Source of the DNA: a virus
DNA: 23,095 bases
Reading direction: 5' to 3' (one strand)
IMG/VR virus record: IMGVR_UViG_3300037231_000029
Location: 1-23,095 of that record
The position numbers were made by a program, and so were the translations under genes. Position 1 is the first letter of the stretch; each line of letters starts with the position of its first letter. The notes under the pieces were generated by a model. It made no database searches and had not been told where the DNA came from. It saw nothing but the letters and a program-made list of their open reading frames with translations. Positions 8,500-14,989 of this stretch are shown here, piece by piece.

Positions 8500-9399
8500 C
8501 TACGCGACGACCGGAGTCCGGTAATGGTCGCAGAGCCCGACGACGTCCGGCGGCAGCGTACCCACTTGGCCGCGAGCGGCGCCGACCCAATAGCGCTCGC
8601 TGCCGAGACTTTGCGGCTGATCGCGCTGGACGAGGAACGGATCGCGGCCACGGGCCCTGAAGCGCGCCGTCACCATGCGCAGCGCCGCCTCCACCAGATC
8701 ATCGGGAATTATCGGATAGCCACCCTGGTACTGCACCGTCACGGGCTCCGATTCCCATTTCTCGGATGTGCCCGTCCACGAGTTCAGGCGAATCAGCCAG
8801 CCGCGGCATGCGTCGACCGTGAAATCCTTACCGTAGACCAGGGTTTGCGTGTCACCGGCGGCGAGGGTTTGGACCACCTGCAGGGCCGTGGTGATTGAGA
8901 GACCGATTTCGGAGCTCGTCGCCGCTTGGCTCAAGATGATCGAATTGGGGTTGACGGTTTCAATCGTCGTGCCCGGCGGGATGCTGCCGTCGGCCGCGAA
9001 CGCAAGATCACCCTCCTCGATCCCCGCGGTGCTCGCGATGGTGTCGACGAGCGTCGAGCCGTAGGTGTTCCCCGTAAAAGTAACCGGCGTTGAATCGACG
9101 AGCGGCCAGCGCGTGAGCTGCAACGGATAGATGCCGCCCGGGACCTGCCATGGGAAAGGGTCCTGCTGGATGAATATCTCGTCCTGAATCGCCTCGACCT
9201 GAAAGGTGCGATTGCAGTAATGCTTGATCGCGATCGAGGACTGCGTGATGGCCCGCGAGAAGAAAGGGTCATTCGACGTGTCCGTCGTCGCCACGCTCAA
9301 TTCATCGTGCACCGTCGCCAGCTCGGTCAAATCGTAGGGGCCCGCCGGTGCTGTGGCCGTCGCGGCGATCAGCACCGTCGTAATGATCTCGACGGCCAC
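8500..9399 (-). CDS. Head-tail connector (gp6-like) with inserted beta domain
   Basis: A 299-residue protein, longer than the usual roughly 190-240 of the family. The N-terminal helical half (LTELATVHDELSV, then ITQSSIAIKHYCNRTF) and the C-terminal block DLVEAALRMVTARFRARGRD with LVQRDQPQSLGSERYWVG are typical of phage head-tail connectors that form a ring under the portal. Residues about 112-172 are an extra beta-rich segment containing GIEEGDLAF, then SIPPGTTIETV and SIILSQAATS, related to the segment inserted in the terminator protein. Start codon is GTG (9399-9397), two bases after the stop of the preceding 135-residue gene; no strong Shine-Dalgarno is visible, consistent with coupling. 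Confidence 0.8.
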   Translation of the reverse strand: MAVEIITTVLIAATATAPAGPYDLTELATVHDELSVATTDTSNDPFFSRAITQSSIAIKHYCNRTFQVEAIQDEIFIQQDPFPWQVPGGIYPLQLTRWPLVDSTPVTFTGNTYGSTLVDTIASTAGIEEGDLAFAADGSIPPGTTIETVNPNSIILSQAATSSEIGLSITTALQVVQTLAAGDTQTLVYGKDFTVDACRGWLIRLNSWTGTSEKWESEPVTVQYQGGYPIIPDDLVEAALRMVTARFRARGRDPFLVQRDQPQSLGSERYWVGAARGQVGTLPPDVVGLCDHYRTPVVA

Positions 9400-9401
9400 G
9401 C

Positions 9402-9809
9402 TTATCCGACCTGATCAGATTGCATATCGATGCTGAGCATCGAGGCACCCCCATAAGTGCCGGTCGTCTGATATTTGATGCGGATCTGGTTTCCGAGAAT
9501 GCCATCCTTCGATGTATTGCCCGTGAGCGTCCCATCGGATGGCGTATACTCCGCGGTCACCGGTGTCTGACTGTTCAGGTTGTACACGAACCGGCCGGAG
9601 GCCGTTGTGAATCCGAATTGAGCAACATCGATCCATGTCGCAGCATTGTCTAAAGTCGTCTGCACCCAGGCATTGACCGTCGCGCCGCCTGAGTCATAGT
9701 TGAAATTCCCTTGTATACAAAGATTGCGCGGCGCCACAGTGAATCGAACGGGATTGGTCGTCGCGAGCGCGACCGCGGTGCCGATGGCTTTCAAATTCAG
9801 GAGATTCAT
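9402..9809 (-). CDS. Small beta-rich protein of the head module, function unknown
   Basis: A 135-residue protein that I cannot assign. It is predicted to be beta-rich, with NAWVQTTLDNAATWIDVAQF in the middle and RIKYQTTGTYGGASMLSIDM near the end. The TLDNAATW phrase resembles a degenerate Asp-box (S/T-x-D-x-G-x-T-W). The 146-residue protein encoded at 11187-11627 has a similar arrangement. The location between capsid and connector genes fits a minor head or decoration protein, but this is inference. GAGG lies 6 bases before the ATG at 9809, which is itself only about 20 bases after a terminator-like hairpin, so expression may need readthrough or a local promoter. Confidence 0.65.
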   Translation of the reverse strand: MNLLNLKAIGTAVALATTNPVRFTVAPRNLCIQGNFNYDSGGATVNAWVQTTLDNAATWIDVAQFGFTTASGRFVYNLNSQTPVTAEYTPSDGTLTGNTSKDGILGNQIRIKYQTTGTYGGASMLSIDMQSDQVG

Positions 9810-9828
9810 GATCAGCCTCGCTTAAATG

Positions 9829-9861
9829 AAAAAGGGCGGCGCCCTTTCGGACGTCGCCCTT
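9829..9861 (-). terminator. Intrinsic terminator-like hairpin downstream of the HTH cassette
   Basis: On the minus strand AAGGGCGAC (9861-9853) can pair with GCCGCCCTT (9840-9832), with one A/C mismatch and a 12-base loop, followed by TTTTTC. It lies between the downstream pentamer array and the 135-residue gene, so it would end transcripts coming through the HTH gene. The next gene starts about 20 bases later. Confidence 0.6.
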
Positions 9862-9867
9862 CGAATT

Positions 9868-9962
9868 ACCTCACCATGCCTCGCCATGCCCAGCCCTACC
9901 ACAGCCCAACCCACCTCACCAAGCCGAGCCGTTCCTGACCAGAACTAGCCGCACCTCGCCAC
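9868..9962 (-). repeat. 5-bp periodic NNGGY array, downstream copy (19 units)
   Basis: Read in steps of five on the minus strand from 9962, the units run GTGGC, GAGGT, GCGGC, TAGTT, CTGGT, CAGGA, ACGGC, TCGGC, TTGGT, GAGGT and so on to GAGGT at 9872-9868. Sixteen of 19 units have GG at positions 3-4. There is no insertion or deletion of a base over 95 bp. The first three units encode the last residues (VARCG) and stop of the HTH gene; the rest fill the gap to the terminator hairpin. Unit sequences vary except for the GG, so this is not a simple tandem duplication. Confidence 0.8.
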
Positions 9963-10136
9963 AGGATCTTCGATCTTATTCACCATCTTGAAAAGCTTCA
10001 CCGCGCCGGGCGGAACATCGTTCTTCCCAGATTCCCAGCGCGCCCACGTTCGTACTGAGACTTCAACCTGCCTCGCAGCCTGCGCGAGCGAGAGCTTGAG
10101 CGTTTTCCGCAGGGCCTTGAGTTCCGCTCCGGTCAT
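9945..10136 (-). CDS. Small XRE-family helix-turn-helix protein
   Basis: A 63-residue protein that is almost entirely a Cro/C1-type HTH domain: ELKALRKTLKLSLAQAARQV is the first helices, then the recognition helix in VSVRTWARWESGKNDVPPGA. It probably binds DNA as a dimer and acts as a local regulator. It is out of place in a structural operon. Its gene is flanked on both sides by the 5-bp periodic arrays: the unit GAGGT at 10144-10140 provides a GAGG 4 bases before the ATG, and the last codons GTG GCG AGG TGC GGC TAG are themselves array units. A perfect inverted repeat at 10869-10889, upstream of the partner gene, is a reasonable operator candidate. Confidence 0.85.
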   Translation of the reverse strand: MTGAELKALRKTLKLSLAQAARQVEVSVRTWARWESGKNDVPPGAVKLFKMVNKIEDPVARCG

Positions 10137-10139
10137 TGA

Positions 10140-10204
10140 ACCTCACCATACCCAACCACGACGTGCCCGACCGAGCCGTGCCACGCCCGACCAAACCAAG
10201 CCTC
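10140..10204 (-). repeat. 5-bp periodic NNGGY array, upstream copy (13 units)
   Basis: Read on the minus strand from 10204 the units are GAGGC, TTGGT, TTGGT, CGGGC, GTGGC, ACGGC, TCGGT, CGGGC, ACGTC, GTGGT, TGGGT, ATGGT, GAGGT. Twelve of 13 have GG at positions 3-4 followed by C or T. The array starts within the TGA stop of the 206-residue gene and ends 3 bases before the ATG of the HTH gene, so it fills the whole gap. The last unit doubles as Shine-Dalgarno sequence. Confidence 0.8.
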
Positions 10205-10823
10205 AAATCCTCTCGAACCTTGTAACCTCAAATCGCCCATAGGTTGGTCTGAAGTCCCCAACGCCGACGAGCCGCCCGGCCATGCCGAGCACCTCCATGA
10301 GGAAAGTCTGGTCAATGTACTCCGGCACGTTCACCATGAGATCAATCTCGCATTTCCACCCGACGCGCAGCGCCGGCCGCACGCGGGTGATGGCGTTGCG
10401 CTGAACAACGGCACGGCGCCGGTCTTCGTATTCCCACGCTTTCACCCCCAGCGAGGCAAGCGGCGTCATGGCAATGATGCCAGCCTTGAAGAGATCCATC
10501 GCCGACTTGCGCGGGCTGCGCGGGTCTTGGCGGAATTTCGCCGCCGTCACAATCGAACCACGCAGATATTCGCCCGGCAGGCAGAGTTGCTCCTTGTCGT
10601 TGCGGTAGACGTAGCTCTCGACGTTATCCGTCTTTTTCGCGGCGCTGCCCTTGCGTGCGTTGGCCTTTTCAGCGACCGCCTCATTGTTCCAGCGGTGAAA
10701 TAACAGGTCCGCCACACCAGTGATCTGCACACGGCAGGCCCACGGCTCTCCGATCGCAATCTGTTCCTTGGCGCCGTTCGTCGTCGATTCGACCGCCAAT
10801 CCCAATTTCAATGCTGCATTCAT
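10203..10823 (-). CDS. Unknown 206-residue phage protein upstream of HTH gene
   Basis: I chose the ATG at 10823 because GGAG lies 6 bases upstream; the frame is open to an earlier ATG at 10895, but that would place the coding start across the inverted repeat at 10869-10889. The protein begins MNAALKLGLAVES, contains ITGVADLLFHRWNNEAVAEK, a basic stretch NARKGSAAKKTDN, then CLPGEYLRGSIVTAAKF and, near the end, GRLVGVGDFRPTYGRFEVTR. I recall phage proteins of unknown function with the same order of blocks (LLxHR, LPGxxLRxxxVxAA, VGxxDFRPxxGRF). The glycine-rich C-terminal part is loosely reminiscent of RAMP/Cas7-type RNA-binding proteins, but I cannot support that without structure comparison. 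It is coupled with the HTH gene through the array. Confidence 0.65.
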   Translation of the reverse strand: MNAALKLGLAVESTTNGAKEQIAIGEPWACRVQITGVADLLFHRWNNEAVAEKANARKGSAAKKTDNVESYVYRNDKEQLCLPGEYLRGSIVTAAKFRQDPRSPRKSAMDLFKAGIIAMTPLASLGVKAWEYEDRRRAVVQRNAITRVRPALRVGWKCEIDLMVNVPEYIDQTFLMEVLGMAGRLVGVGDFRPTYGRFEVTRFERI

Positions 10824-10866
10824 GGCTCTCTCCATACCACGGCCAAACGCCACGGTTTCAACATGC

Positions 10867-10895
10867 AGCCTATGCCATTTTGGCATAGGAATCAA
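10867..10895 (-). promoter_or_regulatory. Candidate operator/promoter: perfect 9-bp inverted repeat
   Basis: The arms CCTATGCCA and TGGCATAGG (10889-10881 and 10877-10869 on the minus strand) are perfect and separated by AAA. The repeat lies in the 85-bp gap before the 206-residue gene, 45 bases from its ATG. TTGATT (10895-10890) and TAGGCT (10872-10867) are 17 bases apart and could be weak -35 and -10 elements with the repeat between them; the -10 match is poor. A symmetric site here fits binding by a dimeric regulator such as the nearby HTH protein. Confidence 0.5.
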
Positions 10896-10908
10896 CCAAA
10901 CGTCCCGA

Positions 10909-11118
10909 TCAGCCTCGTTTTCTAGTCATGTAACGGCCCTTGTTGGGCGGCAACGGTGCTGCCACGGGAACCCGTGGCGCAACATCCGGTGGCGGAAAGG
11001 GCCGCGAATCTTCGGCATCGCCATCCTTGACGAGCTTCGCCGCGAGCGCTTCGGGCAGCACGGCATCCTGGCCTTTACCCCACGGGCGCATATCGCGCGT
11101 CATCCGAACAATGCGCAT
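10909..11118 (-). CDS. Small head-module protein, 69 residues
   Basis: A short gene starting at the ATG at 11118, with AAGGAG 5 bases upstream. The protein begins MRIVRMTRDMRPWGKGQDAV and continues LPEALAAKLVKDGDAED, a layout common in small phage proteins encoded after the capsid gene: a short beta strand, a Gly turn and a helix ending in GDAE. The C-terminal third is Pro-rich (FPPPDVAP, then APLPPNKG) and ends in a basic tail (MTRKRG). No function is known to me. It lies between the 146-residue gene and the HTH cassette. A longer frame reaching 11493 exists, but it overlaps the 146-residue gene and is not credible there. Confidence 0.75.
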   Translation of the reverse strand: MRIVRMTRDMRPWGKGQDAVLPEALAAKLVKDGDAEDSRPFPPPDVAPRVPVAAPLPPNKGRYMTRKRG

Positions 11119-11186
11119 ACCTGCTCCTTGAGCACTGAGGAAGACGCCGACGCATGGGCGCCGGCGCCATCTCCATCCATGGCCGG

Positions 11187-11627
11187 TTAGACCGCGGCGA
11201 TCGTCTGCTCGCCGCCCAGGATGACCCCGGCGCTGACGCCAATCGTCGGCGTGGTGCCGCCGGTGAAGCTGACCACCGTCACGACGCGGATATACCGATA
11301 GGCGAGCGCGAGATCGATCGCATAGTTCTGGTCGGTATTGACGGCCGTGATCGCTGCACCCTGCGCGGTGTTGGTCCCGTCGAAGAGAAAGTTGGTCCAG
11401 GTCGCATTGTCGGGCGCGTGCTGCAGCGTCGATTGAACGCTCACACCGCTGGGCGCGCCCGTCTCGGCGCCGGTGGAGGTGCGAAGGACGCACGAGAGCG
11501 GCATCGAATGCTTTTGCCGGTCGATGCTCACGCCGTCGATGGTCGCCGCAGCAGAGGCCTGCGGCTCGACGCTCGACGCCTCGACAACGAGCGCGCCAAT
11601 ATTGTGCTGTTGAACTTGGTCAGACAT
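11187..11627 (-). CDS. Small beta-rich protein following the capsid gene (possible decoration protein)
   Basis: A 146-residue protein encoded directly downstream of the major capsid gene, a common place for head decoration or stabilisation proteins. It has VQSTLQHAPDNATWTNFLFD in the middle and YRYIRVVTVVSFTGGTTPTI near the end. The DNATW phrase and the following strand pattern recall the 135-residue protein at 9402-9809, and the two could share a fold. AGGAG lies 8 bases before the ATG at 11627. The ribosome binding site comes right after the T-run of a strong hairpin, so this gene is separated from the capsid gene by a terminator or attenuator. Role as decoration protein is an inference from position. 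Confidence 0.65.
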   Translation of the reverse strand: MSDQVQQHNIGALVVEASSVEPQASAAATIDGVSIDRQKHSMPLSCVLRTSTGAETGAPSGVSVQSTLQHAPDNATWTNFLFDGTNTAQGAAITAVNTDQNYAIDLALAYRYIRVVTVVSFTGGTTPTIGVSAGVILGGEQTIAAV

Positions 11628-11640
11628 GGAAATGACTCCT

Positions 11641-11668
11641 GAAAAGAAAAGGGCGGCCGAAGCCGCCC
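11641..11668 (-). terminator. Intrinsic terminator with TTCG loop after the capsid gene
   Basis: On the minus strand GGGCGGC (11668-11662), loop TTCG, GCCGCCC (11657-11651), then TTTTCTTTTC (11650-11641). A perfect 7-bp GC stem with a stable tetraloop and T-run is a textbook intrinsic terminator. It lies 41 bases after the capsid stop codon and immediately before the Shine-Dalgarno of the next gene, as expected if the capsid mRNA is partly ended here. Confidence 0.85.
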
Positions 11669-11708
11669 CTAATGGTCCTGAGTAGGGGGATGAACTAACC
11701 CAGGGACA

Positions 11709-13160
11709 TCAACTTATGGCGGGGGCCCAGCGAACAAACTGATCAACTGCCACCGCCGCATCGTGCCGAATCTGGAAATCGTGCTCGGCGATCGCGCGGA
11801 TCAACGTCTGATCGCTCTGGAACGCCGACCAGGTCGTACCGCCCGCATCGATGTAGGTGCCTTCGCGGGACACCGCGAGTTCCAAGGACATCGAGTCCAG
11901 GATCATCGATTCGTCCATTTCGGCCAGAATCACGAACGAGCAATCCGAATTGGTGCCCGTCGTGTCGACGATGTTGATCGGGATCTGCGTGGACTTCTTC
12001 ACCGGATAGCTCAACAGCTTGCCGGTCAGCAGTTCCTCGCGATACACGTACACGCCCAAGGAATTCTGCACGTTGAAGAGATAGTTGTAGCTCCTCGGGT
12101 GCATGAACCAGGTGCGCCGGGTATCTTCCACGTTCGCGGTATCGAGCTTGTTCACCAGGCCGCCGAGTTCTTGCGCCGCCGTTGCCAGCGTGTAGGTCTC
12201 GTTCGAGGTGATGAAGTTGCCACCGACCGCCGCCGTTGAGTCGGCAGTGCTGGACCAGGCGCCGGCCGTGCCGCCGCCGGTGAGCGCGAACCGATTCGCA
12301 AACGCCGTGTAACCCATCGGGGTCGCCTGCGTGCCGTCACCCAGGAGGAACGCCAAGTCTTCGCGCAGCGCCACGATCTTCACCAGATCGTCACGCACGA
12401 AGGCATCGGCCGCCGGATCCGCGTAGCGCATCAGGTCATTGGTCACCGGGACCAAGGCCGTGAGCTTCTTGAAGCTCGCGATGATCTGACCGACCGTCTG
12501 CTGGGAGCTTGCGATCTTGGAGATCTCCGTCCCGTAGCCTGCGGTACCGGCTCCGGTCTGTGCCGGCATGGTCATGGTTCCGCGGGGCATCGGAATGACG
12601 CGCGGGCCAGAGCTTCGCACGACCGCCTTCGGACGCAGGAGCTCGATGATCTCGTTCATGTAATCGGGCGGCACGATGAAGCCGCCAGAGGCGCCGACCG
12701 AGGTCACGAGAGCGCGAGTGACCGGATCGCGCCGCATCTCGAAGGCGCGAACGATCGGGTGGCGTTCGCCGAAACTGGCAATTGCCATCTCCCGCGCACC
12801 CTGCAGGCTATTGCCGGCGCTGTGGAACATCTTGGCGCAGGCGATCGCGCGCAGGCCCTTGTGTGTGGTAAGCCCGCGCTGAATCGCAGCCGCTTCGTTC
12901 GTATACGGGTCGTCATCGACGGCCTGGATATGCACCTCACCGGCACCGCTCGGGTCCGACGGCTGGGCGCCGGCGGTCATCAACGTCTGAATCTCGCGTG
13001 CGCGCGTGATCTGACCGTCGATATCCTCAACGGCGCGCTTTTTCGCCGGATAGTCTTTTACCTCGTCATCGCTGAGCTTGTCTTTGACCGCCAGCGCCTG
13101 GTACGCGTCGAAAGCGAGCGCGCGCTTTTTCACGAGGTCACTGATTTTGACCTGATCCAT
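11709..13160 (-). CDS. HK97-type major capsid protein
   Basis: A protein of 483 residues from the ATG at 13160, chosen because AGGAG lies 6 bases upstream; a frame extension to 13208 has no such signal. The first 75 or so residues are a charged helical region (ISDLVKKRALAFDAYQALA, then DIDGQITRAREIQ), the delta/scaffold domain of HK97-fold capsid proteins, normally removed by the prohead protease. The core follows with GASGGFIVPPDYMNEIIELL, ASFKKLTALVPVTNDLMRYA, EDLAFLLGDGTQATPMGYT and a C-terminal AIAEHDFQIRHDAAVAVDQF, all typical of the Phage_capsid family. It assembles into the icosahedral shell. The protease gene is just upstream and a strong terminator just downstream. A short hairpin (GCGCTT-TTG-AAGCGC) precedes the ribosome binding site. 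Confidence 0.95.
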   Translation of the reverse strand: MDQVKISDLVKKRALAFDAYQALAVKDKLSDDEVKDYPAKKRAVEDIDGQITRAREIQTLMTAGAQPSDPSGAGEVHIQAVDDDPYTNEAAAIQRGLTTHKGLRAIACAKMFHSAGNSLQGAREMAIASFGERHPIVRAFEMRRDPVTRALVTSVGASGGFIVPPDYMNEIIELLRPKAVVRSSGPRVIPMPRGTMTMPAQTGAGTAGYGTEISKIASSQQTVGQIIASFKKLTALVPVTNDLMRYADPAADAFVRDDLVKIVALREDLAFLLGDGTQATPMGYTAFANRFALTGGGTAGAWSSTADSTAAVGGNFITSNETYTLATAAQELGGLVNKLDTANVEDTRRTWFMHPRSYNYLFNVQNSLGVYVYREELLTGKLLSYPVKKSTQIPINIVDTTGTNSDCSFVILAEMDESMILDSMSLELAVSREGTYIDAGGTTWSAFQSDQTLIRAIAEHDFQIRHDAAVAVDQFVRWAPAIS

Positions 13161-13231
13161 TGCAATCTCCTGAGAAAGCGCTTCAAAAGCGCGGGATACC
13201 TTGCCCAAGGGCTAAAGAAGGGCGGATTCTG

Positions 13232-14989
13232 TTACGAGTAGGATCGAGCGATGCCGGCGAGGGCTTCGAGATCGCGCTTGCGGCGCTTCCGATCGAGGCT
13301 TCGATCGTTCTTCGAGCCGCCGCTATCTTCGGTGCCGGCCGAGGTCTGAACGTTCTTCGAATCGCCATCTTCGCCCTCAGCCGCTGGCGATGCGCCCTCG
13401 ACAACGCCGCGCACGCAGCGCTGGGCGGAGCGCACGCACCGGCCCAACGCCTCGTGCGAATCGCCCAAGTCCTGGTGACGATCCTTCATGTCGGTCGCTG
13501 CCTCACCCATATCGTCGAGTTGGCTGCCCACCGCCTTGTGAGCTTTGAATGCTCGGGCGACATGCTCGGTTGCCTTTTCCGGCTCGTTCTTGACCGCATG
13601 CAGCGCTTCTCCGAGTTCGCCATGCGCCTCGGAGGCCTTCGACTGCTGCGCGGTAATCGCGTCCAGGTGGCCGCCGACCGCCTCCTGATGCTCGCCCAGA
13701 GTTTTATGGTGCTTCATGGCGCGGTCCAGATGGTCCTGCGCCTGCTCGAGCTTTTGCTCGTTCGTGGCTGAGAGCGTCTTGCCGGCGCGCGCGATCGTGA
13801 TACCGCGGCGCCAGGCGCGTGTCCGAGGAGTCTTCGCGGCCTCAATATAGGCGCGCTCCTCGATCTTGATGATGGTCACGTCGGGCTCGTCGAGTTCGAG
13901 ATCCTTGCCCTCAAGGAGCTCGCCAACTTCCTCCTCCGTCATGGCGATCAGCGCCTTGCCGAACTGGGTCAGCACCTCGCCGAGCATGGCGGGGACGGGA
14001 CTGTCATCGCCTTCGATCGCCGCCTCGAATTCGGATGAGGAATGCGCATAGCCTAAGCATTCGAGCATGTGCGCCAGGTGCGCGACGTCGTAGAGCCCAC
14101 GCTTGAAAACGGGCCGCACTGATTCGATCGAACGGCGGAATTTATCCGAGATGCTCCGGTCACCTTCTTTCTTGGCCATGCCCGCTTTCTCCTCGTAATG
14201 ATCGATAACCGCCTGGGCGGCCGTCTTGGTTTCGTCCGGAATCTCGGTCTGCGACAGGCGCGAGGCGGCGGCGCGGATGGCGCCCTTGGGAACTTTCAGG
14301 CGCCCATCGACGATGTGTGCGATCGGGAGCTTGTAGGAACCGCGCTCTTTGGGCTTCGCGGCGTTGTAGGCGAGAAAGCCCTTGCGCGCCTTGGAGGGGT
14401 CGAAGTCATCGCCGCCCGCCCACGTGAAAATAGAGGCCTCAGCCGCTGAACCGTCCCACTCGTCGGAATCGTCAATCGGCAGGTCCCGCGAGGCGCCGCA
14501 TTTCCAATCGGCCGCGCTTCGTTGGGTCACAACCGCTCCGGGGTCTGCGGGTACCGCGACGATGCTGAGCTCGAGCAATTCTGAGCGCGTGATGCGCGAC
14601 CCGTCCCTCGGTCGTTTCGGATCTAATGGCTCGCTATCCAAAACGTCGAAACCGACGCTGCCAGCCCGAAGAATTCCGTTCTTGACAAGCCCTTTCACCT
14701 TCCTGACGTCTTCGGAGATATCATCCGGCGCCCATTCGATTTCAATCTCGAGATCACCATTCGGCTTGAGTTCTGCCGATACCGGAACGGCCACGGGGAT
14801 CTTAGAGTCGTGATCGAAGAGCACGGCTCCGGTGCGCATAAAATTTTCGTAGTCGAGATTCTCCGTCGCGAGGATGTGCCCGTCGCGTGCTCGCTTGTTC
14901 GTCGCAGCGATGAGCTTCGAGCGATTCGGCGCGCTTTCCGTAAACTGGAGGGGCGTGACTACCTGACGGACGATGCGATCAGTTGACAC
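13232..14989 (-). CDS. HK97 prohead protease fused to a His-rich coiled coil
   Basis: A 585-residue protein, far longer than the usual roughly 200 of the family, starting with GTG at 14989. Residues 1-160 are a peptidase S78 (HK97 prohead protease) domain: His60 in VLFDHDS and Ser111 in GILRAGSVGF are the likely catalytic residues, and LSIVAVPADPGA closes the domain. Residues about 170-275 form a second conserved unit (DEWDGSAAE, SYKLPIAHIVDGRLKVPKGA, then QTEIPDETKTAAQAVI) that often accompanies phage proteases and related proteins. Residues about 405-525 are a long coiled coil with many His residues (HHKTLGEHQEAVGGHLDAI and HQDLGDSHEALG). The tail is basic and polar. The protease matures the prohead by cutting capsid delta domains; the coil may act as internal scaffold. 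It overlaps the endonuclease gene by 11 bases. Confidence 0.9.
   Translation of the reverse strand: MSTDRIVRQVVTPLQFTESAPNRSKLIAATNKRARDGHILATENLDYENFMRTGAVLFDHDSKIPVAVPVSAELKPNGDLEIEIEWAPDDISEDVRKVKGLVKNGILRAGSVGFDVLDSEPLDPKRPRDGSRITRSELLELSIVAVPADPGAVVTQRSAADWKCGASRDLPIDDSDEWDGSAAEASIFTWAGGDDFDPSKARKGFLAYNAAKPKERGSYKLPIAHIVDGRLKVPKGAIRAAASRLSQTEIPDETKTAAQAVIDHYEEKAGMAKKEGDRSISDKFRRSIESVRPVFKRGLYDVAHLAHMLECLGYAHSSSEFEAAIEGDDSPVPAMLGEVLTQFGKALIAMTEEEVGELLEGKDLELDEPDVTIIKIEERAYIEAAKTPRTRAWRRGITIARAGKTLSATNEQKLEQAQDHLDRAMKHHKTLGEHQEAVGGHLDAITAQQSKASEAHGELGEALHAVKNEPEKATEHVARAFKAHKAVGSQLDDMGEAATDMKDRHQDLGDSHEALGRCVRSAQRCVRGVVEGASPAAEGEDGDSKNVQTSAGTEDSGGSKNDRSLDRKRRKRDLEALAGIARSYS

Noticed and set aside
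8122-8898. 258-codon open frame on the plus strand
   Set aside because: Antisense to the gp10-like and connector genes, both of which have clear family motifs; composition is typical of a shadow frame.
9868-10204. CRISPR array or variable-number tandem repeat
   Set aside because: No repeat-spacer structure, and units differ at three of five positions, so neither CRISPR nor simple copy-number repeat applies.
10909-11493. 194-codon frame ending at 10909
   Set aside because: Only its last 69 codons make sense; the upstream part is Arg-rich, overlaps the 146-residue gene in another frame, and the internal ATG at 11118 has AAGGAG.
13175-13192. Hairpin GCGCTT-TTG-AAGCGC before the capsid gene as terminator
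   Set aside because: The stem is only 6 bp and is followed by TTTCTC rather than a T-run; it may be chance.
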